DNA of 64,000 bases. It comes from Rachicladosporium sp. CCFEE 5018. Lineage: Eukaryota; Ascomycota; Dothideomycetes; Cladosporiales; Cladosporiaceae. The notes under the pieces were generated by a model. The model worked only from the letters and a program-made list of their open reading frames with translations. It was not told the DNA's origin and did no database searches. This document shows, piece by piece, positions 33,338 to 43,317 of this stretch (positions are counted from its first letter, which is position 1; every line of letters begins with the position of its first letter). The stretch spans positions 152,646-216,645 of the forward strand of contig KZ111174.1 of assembly GCA_002077045.2 (NCBI GenBank), read 5' to 3'. Made by a program: the position numbers and the translations under genes.

Positions 33338-35117
33338 ATGGAAGGCCAGACCATCCCACAAGCCCACGACTCTGATTTTAGACTTGCAGACTCTCCACGA
33401 CGATCACCTCGAATCACTCACGCAGTGACAAGCCCAGTGCGAAGTGTTCGGCCAGAGATGCACATGGAGTCGCTGACAAGCCAGGCCGACTTCGGACATC
33501 GCACGACAGACTTCTTCGACCACAGCAGCAGTGATGGCGATGCAGAGGATGGCTTGACTGGTGGTGGGCATCGGAAGGGCGACGAGCCGCGGCGCACTGA
33601 GCGCGGTCGTTCGTCGCAGCCGGAGAGCGATGGCTACTTACAACTGTCGCCTGCACGGGAGACGGCTGGCCCTGTGGACACGAGTCGCTTCTCAGTCGAC
33701 ACACCCAGCACGGACTTCAATGGATCTGTCGATGAGCTCCTGCCAGATCATCCAAGCAGTCCGCCCGAGAGAAGATCAGCCAGGCTATCACGGCTGTCTG
33801 CACTTCGGGGCGATCGACCGCGTAGCTCGCTGATACAGGAGCCACGGTCTGCGCCAGACCCTGAGCCCGCATACCGTTCGTCATCGGTCATACCGGTATC
33901 GCCGCCTGCGCCAGTCACGGCGACCCAGTCAGCGACAGATGTGCGCGAGCGTGTATTGTCTGCGCATGCAATCGCACATGAGATCACATTGCATTCGTTA
34001 ATGCGCGACGAAGAGGCACTCGATCGCACCTTGCAATCTCTCACACCCATGCACCCGGGCTATCGCGGCTCACTACTGCCAGCGTCACTACGCTTCCACC
34101 AAGGCCCAGTCAGTGCCAAAGATCCAAGAAGTCCAGGAGCCTTGCGCAAGATCTCGGTGCCAAGTCATCCTGCCTCGCCACCTCCTACAGCCAAGTCGAA
34201 GTCTTCCACTAAGCGCGTCCAAGTACTACCGCCTCACATCGACACCACTGTATCGCCGAGCTCCCTCCCCGACCACAAGATCCGCACGCCATACCCCTTC
34301 AGCAGTCCCGAAAGCGCACGCCATCCTGAGATGATCCCCATACCGCCTCCTAATCCTCCCGTCGAGCCAGGCCAGAACCAATCCTAGACATCACCCTCCG
34401 TCGTGCCCCTCCGGCTGGAATCTACCGCCGTCGCCACCACACAACCCTAAAGCTCCCCTCAGCTAGCCCAGTGCACTATCCACCAAACATCCCAACCTCC
34501 AAATCACTCTCAGGCAAACTCCAGGAATTTGACGACGAGTCCCTGTTCCGCGCACTTCGAAGCTCCTACGCCCAGCTCCTCGGTCCCTGCCGCCACGTTC
34601 TACCTTTCAAGATAAAGCACATAGTCGTGATCGGCGCTTCGGCTCGTCAAGCAGATGCTGAATATGAATGGCTGGCTGCTCCGAAGAGCCCTGGGAGCCA
34701 GTCTGCTGCGCGGGAGAGCACGTCGGAGGAGAAGCTGCTGGCGCACTTTCGGGAGCCGAAGTTTGGGAGACGAAGGTTTGCATTCGTGCAGTGGGCACAT
34801 CGGCTGGTTGCGGGGCCACGGTATATGGAGGCGTCGATTAGTGATATCGATATGGCTGATATGCAGGGGCTGGAGTTTGTGATTTCGTGGGCAGTGGAGA
34901 AATCATTGCCGTAATGATGGCAGTGCTCCTGCTGGCGACCGCAGCGACGGTCTGTTGGGTGTTGCTGGGTAAGAGTGGTGCACTTCCCGGTGGCGACGCC
35001 GGGTTTCGAAGGGCGGGAGATCGAGTCGCTGGTGGGGTCGCGATGGGCATCGCTGTTCTCTTTGGAGGGCTGACAGGCATGGCAGCGTGGCTGGGCGTCT
35101 GTTGGTGTGTAGTGTGA
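33338..35117 (+). pseudogene. Conserved fungal membrane protein gene broken by two frame changes
   Basis: Three successive frames read as parts of one protein. Part 1 (33338-34387, ATG start) is disordered, rich in Ser and Pro. Part 2 opens just after an in-frame stop near 34352, overlaps the end of part 1 and runs to the stop before 34915; it has no ATG and reads LDITLRRAPPAGIYRRRHH then SGKLQEFDDESLFRALRSSY. Part 3 (to 35117) has two membrane segments, AVMMAVLLLATAATVCWVLL and GVAMGIAVLFGGLTGMAAWL. From memory of the family, parts 2 and 3 belong together with GLEFVISW directly before the first membrane segment. Each junction needs a single lost base, and both lie at short A runs. It is either a young pseudogene or two assembly errors; a splice explanation was tried and not convincing. 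Confidence 0.7.
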
Positions 35118-35176
35118 GCGTATTCGCATCCTGTCAAGAAATTCTCGAGTCGACATTTCGGCTCCCCAGAGATAAA

Positions 35177-36643
35177 TCAGTCCAGTCCAAACAAATTCCC
35201 AGCAACGGGCATCCACTCCCCTTCCCACCTTTTGTCACCTTCCCTCATCGCACCCTCTTTCAGTTTTGCCAATTCCACCTCCCCGCTTCTGCCAAAGAGT
35301 TCTGCCAACACTCTCACCAGTCCCTCTTCATTTTCGAATCCTCTCCCATTCTCGCCTTCCCTGACGAGCTCGCTCCAAGCTTCGAACTTACTCCATCCTG
35401 CTACCGGTAGTCCAGTGCCAAACATATCGACGACCTTCATTGGGAGATCAACGCCTGACGAGGAGGTATGAAGAGAGATGCCAAGATCTGCGGAGCCGAG
35501 AAGAGAAGCATAGTCGGAAGCTGTGAGCCAGGCCGTTAAGATCGTCACATTCGGAAGTTGGTTCGTGTTCGTCAGATGAGCGATCTTGGAGAGGTAATGA
35601 GCCTTCTGCGGCCCTTTGCCAGTAATAACAAGCAAGACTCTGGGAAGCGGCTGCGTGAGTGAGAGCTTGGCGTAAGTGACCAGAGCACCTAGTAGCAGGG
35701 AGAAATTCTCGTCTGCCGTCCATGAGGTGGAAGAGACAAGCAGACGAGTCTTCCTGGCCAAAATGTCCGAGGCGTAAGGCGAGGTCTCGGGCAGCTTATG
35801 CAAGAAGTATGTCCGTTGCAGTGCCGATAATGGCCGGAAGTGCATTGGCGGCCGGTCATGAAGGGGAAGAGCGCGGATGTTCCACTTGGAGAGAAGGACT
35901 TTGCTCATAGCATCCGAGACTGCGAAATATGCCGTGGCGTTCCTGCCAAAGAAGCCTTCGTACCAGTGTGAGAGTCGGACTAGTGGATGGGTAGAGCCCA
36001 AGCGGAGAGCTAGGATTGAGTAGCCAAAGTTATGCCAATCGACCACGAGCTTGGTTTTGCGGAAGAAGCAGATGACTTGTGCGACGGCCAAGGTAGGGAT
36101 CGAGGGTGGGTTCTGGACGAGCATCCATTTCGAAGCTGGAGTCTTGTAGCTTAGCGCTATGTAGAGACTCAGGATCTGGTGCAAGACCTTGAGTGGCGCA
36201 AGCAGCAGGAAGAGAATCTTGTTATCCGTCTGCAATGCGGAGGGAAACCTCGCGATAGCTACTACGTCAATGAATCTGCTTGCCTTGATATCTGGATGCA
36301 CGTCCGAGTCATCATAGCCAACGAGACTGACTTTGCCTCCGTGACCCGCGATGCTCAACGCATGGTATTGCATTCGTGGACTGCGTCCGATGTCGCCGAG
36401 GACGACGATTTGAACGCTGGTGGTACATCTTAGTGTGCCATCGGCGTCTTTGTGGCGTTGGAAGTAGGCATATCCAGACCTGGCCGAGTCCTTACGATCT
36501 ACGTCTGTGAAGTCCGAGTCCAGAATTACCCTTGGTTTGAAGTTACTGTACTGCTCAGGCAGGGTGATGATGAACACTGTGAGAGCAGTGGACAAGACCA
36601 AAGCAATCGGCAGAAAGATCTCCAGGATGCTTAGCCAGTCCAT
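35177..36643 (-). CDS. ALG1: Beta-1,4-mannosyltransferase Alg1
   Basis: Intronless, 488 residues from the ATG at 36643; the longer frame upstream lacks an ATG. Residues 3-24 form an amino-terminal membrane anchor. Glycosyltransferase family 33 blocks follow: VVLGDIGRSPRMQYHALS, VQNPPSIPTLAVAQ, LVVDWHNFGYSIL, SSTSWTADENFSLLL and SSSGVDLPMKVVDMFGTGLP. Alg1 adds the first mannose from GDP-mannose to GlcNAc2-PP-dolichol on the cytosolic face of the endoplasmic reticulum, an essential step of N-glycan assembly. Tail-to-tail with the frame-broken membrane-protein gene, 59 bp apart. Motifs appear complete. Confidence 0.95.
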   Translation of the reverse strand: MDWLSILEIFLPIALVLSTALTVFIITLPEQYSNFKPRVILDSDFTDVDRKDSARSGYAYFQRHKDADGTLRCTTSVQIVVLGDIGRSPRMQYHALSIAGHGGKVSLVGYDDSDVHPDIKASRFIDVVAIARFPSALQTDNKILFLLLAPLKVLHQILSLYIALSYKTPASKWMLVQNPPSIPTLAVAQVICFFRKTKLVVDWHNFGYSILALRLGSTHPLVRLSHWYEGFFGRNATAYFAVSDAMSKVLLSKWNIRALPLHDRPPMHFRPLSALQRTYFLHKLPETSPYASDILARKTRLLVSSTSWTADENFSLLLGALVTYAKLSLTQPLPRVLLVITGKGPQKAHYLSKIAHLTNTNQLPNVTILTAWLTASDYASLLGSADLGISLHTSSSGVDLPMKVVDMFGTGLPVAGWSKFEAWSELVREGENGRGFENEEGLVRVLAELFGRSGEVELAKLKEGAMREGDKRWEGEWMPVAGNLFGLD

Positions 36644-37000
36644 GTTGCTGACTGTTATATGGGTGCTGCAGTAGAAGGTAGCTTGGACATTAGACAAGGA
36701 GGATCCATCAAATCGATTAACCTCTCTCGCTAATGCAGGTCCCCAAAGTGAAGTGGATCCGCCCTACGACGCTAGAAGAAGCATGTGTTTCGAGATGAAG
36801 CATAGGGGGCACTGGTCACGGAGACGTGCGTGCCACACGTGAGTCCTCATTTGCGTCAGCATCAGCCACCGTGTCGATCATAGCGACACGAATATTCAGA
36901 CTTGGGCTACAATCGCACATAATTGTCGCGTAAAGAAACAGCGCGGCAGAGAAGCGATGCAGACGACTTGAAGACAAAGCTGTTAAGCAGCAGGAGCGAT
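36644..37000. other. Divergent promoter of ALG1 and the zinc transporter
   Basis: 357 bp between two start codons. No site recognised. Confidence 0.5.
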
Positions 37001-39852
37001 ATGGCGTCCTCGTATGCCCTGCCGACAATCGCCAGCCATGGTTACAGCAAGTCGCACTCGGGGATCTACCTCGCACCTGGCTCAGCGCAGCAAAATGGAC
37101 ACGTACGGAAGGCTGCCTCGAATGGCGCCCTCTTCACGCATAATGAGACAAGTCGTGAAACTAGTCCGTACGCCTCGCCAATACACGAGCTCGATCGGGC
37201 GGAGGCGTTCCAGACAAACATTACCGCCGTCAATGACAATCACTGGAACCACTCGCATACCCACGACCACGCACATTCGCATGACCACGGATTGAAGCAC
37301 TCGCACTCGAACGCTTCCATGAAGAGTAGAACGAGAGGGGAATCCGACTTGGGCCGGCCGGCCGACCCAAGTAGTGGTGCATACCGACCTTCACTGGACA
37401 GTATACCTGCGGCTTCGACATCATGGTTCTCGCTCCCCGAGGCGTTGACGGCCATGCTGATTCCGCTGCCCTATATACTGGCTTCGGCTGCATATGGGCC
37501 AGGCAGTGCAGCGGCCGTTGGAGATGTCGCGGCACCACTGTCAGCCTTGGACAGACTGAGAGATAGTGTGTCCACAGCAGGTACACTAGTCAGCCGAGAG
37601 GCTCTTGGCCACTCGCCAGGACTTCTCGAAGCTTGTACGCTCGCATCAGGAAGTTTGATACTCGTGGGACTACTCGGCAAGATACGTGCGTCTGAGCGTG
37701 TCCTGGACCGGCGGAAAGATGCGCCTCCCAATCCACGGCGTACCGGTCGGCAACCTTCTGGTCTGGCACAAAGAATAGTGACGAGCGCTCTGTCAATCAG
37801 CTTGCCATTCTACGTTGCTATGAAGCTGGGTGGTGCGAGGACTGGTCTCATGCTGCTTGCAGCCATTGCAAGCGATTGGACCTGTGTCGATGGTGTTCAG
37901 CGGCAGAGTCTGCACGAGTGGGGTCGAATACTCACTGCTAAGAAAGCGACAGTCGTTGCGGTGATTAGCTGCGCTTTGATCGACCTCGCGATATCGAAAA
38001 GTGTGGCATCACATGACGTGCTTCTCGGCTATCTGACGCTGGCGATGGCGATCGCTCTTCTACCTTCGCCATTACCTACTTTGGCCTCGAGCGCACCAAT
38101 GGCGAAGTCCAGTGGCAGACTACTGGCGGTATCGTCACTTATACGAGGACCTGGCCCCACGAACGTGACTGTCGTCGCTGGCCTGGTGATGTCCGTGATC
38201 ACGGTCGGCCTTTCGCTCGTGCTCTCACGTTCTCCGTCTATCTCGCTGCCCGCGATCGTACTTAGTACACTTTCGATCGCAGCTATGGCTGCAGCGACGA
38301 TGTTCGTGCAACCTTCAGCAATGCGCACGCGTTCAAAGCTACCGATAGCATTCAGCTGCTCGTTCGTAGCTCTGGCTGCTCTCATGTTCCCTATCACTTC
38401 ATGGTACACGACGCTCCTGAACACCGCTCTACCTCTGGTGGTCTTCGCTGCTATTTCCTTCGATACTTCACGCGCTAATGATACCCATGCACACGATCAT
38501 GCACATAACACACATGCACATACTCATGCACACAAAGCTCGACCCAGCGAAGACTACTCGATCTTCACCAGATTTGCTATCGCACGATGCACTCCTGGAG
38601 GACTCGTATACGGCATACTGCTCGAAAAGGACTCGCGGCGTATAGCCTACTTCACATGGTAAGCTCCACTTCACATTGATCCATAGAGCAATCTACTAAT
38701 AACATCAACAGCCTTAACTTCGGATTTATGCTTGTCCAAGGCCTCTACGGCTACCTTAGCGGCTCTCTCGGTCTCCTCTCCGACACAGTCCACATGTTTT
38801 TCGACTGCCTCGGCCTCGTCGTTGGACTCGGCGCTGCAGTCGCCTCGAAATGGCCGACGAGTCCAGAAATGCCGTATGGCTGGGGCAAGCTCAACACTCT
38901 TGCAGGCTTTGGTAATGGCATATTTCTCATGCTGGTCAGTGTGGAGTTCGTCTGGGAGGCTATCGAGGGTATGCTAGAGGGCACTGAGTTGCGAAGAGTG
39001 AAGGAGCTGCTAGTCGTCAGTACGCTTGGCTTCCTAGTAAACATGGTGGGACTGTTTGCGTTCGGGCACGCGCATGCAGGGCATGATCATGGACATGGGC
39101 ATGGACACGACCACGGACACGGGCACGCACCTCAGCACGATCAGCATGATCACCACGACCATTCACCCGACCACCAGGACCATTCGCATGCGAATCACGC
39201 GCATGGCCACTCCCACGACCATAAGCATGACCACGCCCACTCGAATGGCCATGCCCATACGCTGTCTTGCTCTCACTCACCTAAGCCTGCCTCGCTCGAT
39301 GCGCCAAAAACGCCACCGAAACACTCGCATGGCCATGACCACTCCGCACACGACCACTCTCACGGCCATTCCCATGACCACAACGACAACATGCACGGCA
39401 TCTTCCTCCACGTCGCCGCGGATGCCGGCGGCTCTCTAGCCGTCATCCTCTCCACAGCCATGACGCTCTACTCGCCCTGGTACCTCTGGGACCCTCTCGC
39501 CACAATCCTCATTGCCTTGCTGATCTTTGCCGCCGCGGTGCCACTGGTCATCTCGTCAGGCCAGAAGCTACTGCTCGTAGTCCCTGAACAACAAGAATAC
39601 GCCGTCAAAGGCTGCTTGCAGGCGATCGCCGAAGAGAGGGGTGTTGTGGGTGTCGGCGCTCCGAGGTTCTGGGTCGGAGAGGGCGAGAAAGGGATATGTG
39701 GGGTTGTACATGTAGTTGCCGCTGGGTATGGGGACTTGGGCGAGGTGGGTGAGAGGGTGCAGGCGTTGTGTGCGGAGAAGGGAGTGGATTGCTTGTTGCA
39801 TGTTGAGAGAGCTGGGGAAGAGGGCTGTTGGTGCGGTGCTGCTGGCCGATGA
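37001..39852 (+). CDS. MSC2: MSC2-type zinc transporter of the secretory pathway
   Basis: Two exons, 37001-38658 and 38712-39852, with a 53-bp intron, giving 932 residues. The long first part (to about residue 550) carries many membrane segments. The second part is a cation-diffusion-facilitator domain starting CLNFGFMLVQGLYGYLSGSL, with metal-site sequences LLSDTVHMFFD and LHVAADAGGSLAV. Three His clusters are present: residues about 81-106, 495-512 and a very long loop at 671-779 with dozens of His-Gly, His-Asp and His-Ser pairs. Msc2/ZnT5-type proteins, as heteromers with Zrg17 in yeast, move zinc into the endoplasmic reticulum and Golgi. The His loop would bind cytosolic zinc near the pore. 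Confidence 0.93.
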
Positions 39853-40269
39853 TGCGACTTGAGTTGTGAGTGAGTGTGAGGATGCAAAGGCCACATGAAG
39901 TGATGAGGGAACGTAGGCGGGGCGTGATTGGCATAGCGAGGGAGTTGAGTGGATATGTGCATATGATTTGAATTTGTCCAGTCATGGAAAGGGAGCTTCT
40001 GTTGAAGGATTCGTCGATACATTACACGACACCTACCTTTCTGGATTTACATGATTGCCATGGTGTCTTGTTCATGCCTATGAAACTTTTCAACGTCTCG
40101 CCTAATTGTGCAGTGAGTTGCTGCTCGGAGTGATGCAGGTCGTGATCGCGTGACTGCGTGGCAATTTCGCGGCTTCGACGCTGAATTTCTTCGAAGTCAA
40201 TCATCGACCTCATCGTTCCTAACACGGTTATACAACCACCATCACTTCCAACATAGACGAGATCAGTAT
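39853..40269. other. Intergenic
   Basis: About 420 bp between the zinc transporter gene and SUA5. The SUA5 frame stays open upstream to about 40150 but without an ATG. Confidence 0.5.
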
Positions 40270-41745
40270 ATGCGTGTGCTCCGCAGTTTCCGTGGTCCAT
40301 ACATACCTCGACTTCGCCCTCAAATTGGCTACTCACCCTGGATGACCAGATATTCAATAATGTTATCCGCATCCGAGGAGCCTGCGAATAAGAAACGCAA
40401 GATGTCGTCCTCAGATCCCGAGCGGCGCAAGACCACTATGCTACCAGTCGATGTCACGAAAGTAGGCACCTTCGGCACAAGATCGCAAGGCAGCGATCTG
40501 TTGGACGATCTGGAGATTACCCTCGACGCTAAAGCGTATGATGCTCAACATATCATCGCCGCTGCAGTTCAATTGCGAATTTCAGACGTTCCTGTTGCAT
40601 TTCCGACGGAGACAGTCTATGGACTTGGTGCGGACGCTACGAGATCTGAGGCCGTGAAAGGGATTTACAACGCGAAAGGACGGCCGAGCGATAATCCACT
40701 GATCGTGCACTTCTCGTCACTGGGCCAACTGCGAAAGGTCCTGCGACCTGACTACAACGAGAGCGATACTAATGACCCGATACCTGCCATCTATCATCCT
40801 CTTATCCGCAGATTCTGGCCTGGCCCTTTGACTATCATCCTACCCAACCCGTCAGACTCACCACTCGCGCCTGAAGTCACCGCTGGACTCTCGACCTTCG
40901 GCGCTCGAATACCGCGCCATCCCCTAGCGCTCGCTCTGATATCCCTTTCTGGACGTCCCATAGCTGCGCCATCCGCTAATGCGTCGACGAAACCCTCACC
41001 CACAGCAGCCGAGCACGTGGCCCATGATCTCGATAAGAAGATCGACATGATCATCGATGGAGGGCCATGTGATGTTGGTGTCGAGAGCACCGTCGTTGAT
41101 GGACTGTCAAGTCCTCCTGTCGTTCTCAGACCTGGTGGCGTGGGCATCGAGGAGCTGCGGAAGTGCGAAGGCTGGAAGGACGTCAGGGTGGGCTACGAAG
41201 ATGCTGCAGAGAAGAGCGGAACGCCGAGGGCGCCGGGCATGAAGTATAGGCATTACTCACCAAAAGCGAGAGTAGTGTTGTTCGAGGCTGGGTCGAGACT
41301 ACCTGGCGGCGAGGAGATTGTTGGGCATTGCCAGCAAAACAACAGGATTGGACTCATCAGGACCAAGACCTGGGATTTCAATGCGAATGATGAGATGACG
41401 CCGATACGAAGAGCAGCTGCCCAGGCTGTGGCTCACACCAATGGCCACCATGAAACATCAAGCGGATTTGCCGGCATGCTACAAACACTACATAAGCAGC
41501 ACGAGCGATTGCTAACCACCAGTCACAAGATCTCGACATCCGCTGGCGATGTGGCCGTACTAGACATCGCTCTCGGCAGGAACGTTGCAGACATCGCACG
41601 AGGCGTATTCGCCGCACTTCGTGAGCTAGACCTTGCTGGTGTTGATGCGATACTGGTGGAGGGTATCGATGAGTCCGACAGTAGCGTTGCGGCTGCCGTG
41701 ATGAACCGGCTACGGAAAGCTGCAGAAGTGCATGTTGGCGGTTAG
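40270..41745 (+). CDS. SUA5: Threonylcarbamoyl-AMP synthase Sua5
   Basis: Intronless, 491 residues from the ATG at 40270. The YrdC-type domain starts near residue 90 and includes PTETVYGLGADATRSEAVKG, KGRPSDNPLIVHF, FWPGPLTIILP and APSANASTKPSPTAAEH. A linker with GMKYRHYSPKARVVLFE leads into the Sua5 carboxyl domain. The enzyme makes threonylcarbamoyl-AMP from Thr, bicarbonate and ATP for the universal t6A37 modification of ANN-decoding tRNAs. The first 30 residues are Arg-rich without acidic residues, resembling a mitochondrial presequence; further ATGs at 40342, 40360 and 40402 could give a cytosolic form. Which start is used cannot be settled from sequence alone. Confidence 0.95.
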   Translation: MRVLRSFRGPYIPRLRPQIGYSPWMTRYSIMLSASEEPANKKRKMSSSDPERRKTTMLPVDVTKVGTFGTRSQGSDLLDDLEITLDAKAYDAQHIIAAAVQLRISDVPVAFPTETVYGLGADATRSEAVKGIYNAKGRPSDNPLIVHFSSLGQLRKVLRPDYNESDTNDPIPAIYHPLIRRFWPGPLTIILPNPSDSPLAPEVTAGLSTFGARIPRHPLALALISLSGRPIAAPSANASTKPSPTAAEHVAHDLDKKIDMIIDGGPCDVGVESTVVDGLSSPPVVLRPGGVGIEELRKCEGWKDVRVGYEDAAEKSGTPRAPGMKYRHYSPKARVVLFEAGSRLPGGEEIVGHCQQNNRIGLIRTKTWDFNANDEMTPIRRAAAQAVAHTNGHHETSSGFAGMLQTLHKQHERLLTTSHKISTSAGDVAVLDIALGRNVADIARGVFAALRELDLAGVDAILVEGIDESDSSVAAAVMNRLRKAAEVHVGG

Positions 41746-42419
41746 GTCTGGGAATAAGACAAGGCCAGGGGGGACACAAAGCTAGGATCTTCGTGCATGC
41801 AGCTAGAACCCGCCTTGTGAGCTAGGGGTATCGCACATGCGGAGAAATCTCGACCGTAGGGAGACCTCACCTGTCGATATTCTGCAGCGGCTGTAGCGGC
41901 ATCATGGCCCGTGACCCGTCAGTCTCCAAGATTACAGGCTGCATCGATCGTGGATAATCCACTGATACAAACACCCACTGTCCCGAGCCTTTGCGGGTCA
42001 CTTCTGCTAAACGGCAAAGCTTCTCACACCACGGCAGCCCAAATGAGGAGGTCTGGGAGGTGATCTGCGTCATGCAGGGTTTCTCGAATCTTCGGCACCT
42101 GCATTGCCCTACTTTCTTATACACAAGATTTGAATAGAATAGGTGGGCATGTGGACTCTGTCGTCATCAAAGCTCCGCTATAGCGTTCAACCGTTGTGTG
42201 CCCTGCAGAACATGAGGTGAGGTCGATCAAACTCTATATCAGGCACACTTCTTTCCTCGACTTCAGCCGCTTGACTGGAATCTGGTAGCTATAGATCACC
42301 AAGCCAAGTGAAATTGGCAGCTTCACTTTGTCTCATCTTGTCAAGGAGTAGGTTGTCGTACTGCTATATCCCACGAAACTCTACAGTCGTCGATTTCTGG
42401 AGTCATCGTCATCGCCTTC
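41746..42419. other. Intergenic with one exon-like stretch on the minus strand
   Basis: About 670 bp. At 42124-41867 the minus strand has an open stretch ending exactly at a GTGAGG donor and preceded by an ATAAG acceptor. It encodes a Cys-containing peptide (QCRCRRFEKPC, LPWCEKLCRLAEV, GQWVFVSVDYP). No start codon or partner exon was found, so it is not called as a gene. Confidence 0.4.
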
Positions 42420-43262
42420 ATGTCGACTGCCCCACCAGACACTGGTGGAGGCACTGCTGAAGTCAAGAAACAGAAACAATGTACTATTCTCGTCACAGGG
42501 TTTGCGGTACGCTCACGTTGACCAAGACTTTCAAAAAATCACCATGTTGCATTACTGACATGCCTGCAGCCATTTCAGGACAAGTTCCCAGTCAACCCAT
42601 CCTTCGAGATCGCGAAGCGACTTCCTCAACTTTTGCCGGCCACAGAGAAACACACAACCCCAGTACGGCTCATCGTCCACCCTGAAGCCATCCCAGTCCG
42701 CTACAAAGACGTCTACGACCTGGTCCCTGCTCTGCTGAACTCCTATGCCGAGACCATCGACTTCGTACTTCACATTGGCATGGCATCGGGCCGAGAGTGG
42801 TATGCCTTGGAATGTCAGGCTCACCGCGACGGCTACAAGAACCCTGATGTTGATGGCAACCGATTGCCCACTGCCCATGGGTCGACAGAGTTTGGCGACT
42901 GCTCGGAGATTCTAACGACGAGTACGGCGTACGACCAGATCATGGCTGCTTGGCGGAAGCAGGCCGAAGCACAGACCGCCTTTGGAGACCTTGATGTTCG
43001 GTCATCGGACGACCCCGGTCACTACCTTTGTGACTACATCTACTTCAACAGTCTGGCGTGGTTCGCGAGGAAGGATGCGAGCAGTGAGCATGCGAACGGG
43101 AAGAAGCGGCCAGCGCTTTTCCTGCATGTGCCTGCGGATAGTGATGATGCATCGCTCATGAAGGGCACAGTAGTGACTGAAGCTCTGTTACGGGCGATCG
43201 CAGAGAGCCTCGATCCAGTACGAGAGACGGATGATCGAACGGCAGAATACGGTACCGGGTAG
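42420..43262 (+). CDS. Pyroglutamyl-peptidase-like cysteine peptidase (family C15)
   Basis: Two exons, 42420-42506 and 42570-43262, with a 63-bp intron (CTGAC branch, CAG acceptor), giving 259 residues. The splice creates ILVTGFAPFQDKFPVNPSFE, the family's amino signature (GFxPF then NPS). The presumed catalytic Cys lies in DDPGHYLCDYIYFNSL and the His in PALFLHVPAD; a Glu in WYALECQAH sits where the third residue is expected. Members remove amino-terminal pyroglutamate from peptides in the cytosol. The Glu context departs from the bacterial consensus, so activity is plausible but not certain. Convergent with the GNAT gene (55 bp between stops). Confidence 0.85.
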
Positions 43263-43317
43263 AAGCACCAGTGCCCAATAGCAACAAGCCACACACAGCC
43301 AAAGCCCGCGGTTATGT

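Noticed and set aside
34201..34375. Possible intron joining parts 1 and 2 of the broken membrane-protein gene
   Set aside because: A CTAAT branch and CCAG acceptor exist, but every donor giving the right frame is a weak GT (GTCTTC, GTCGAA, GTCATC).
34801..34895. GTATAT...GGGCAG intron joining parts 2 and 3 of the same gene
   Set aside because: It would restore the frame but would delete GLEFVISW, which I believe is conserved next to the first membrane segment, and an earlier AG follows the branch point.
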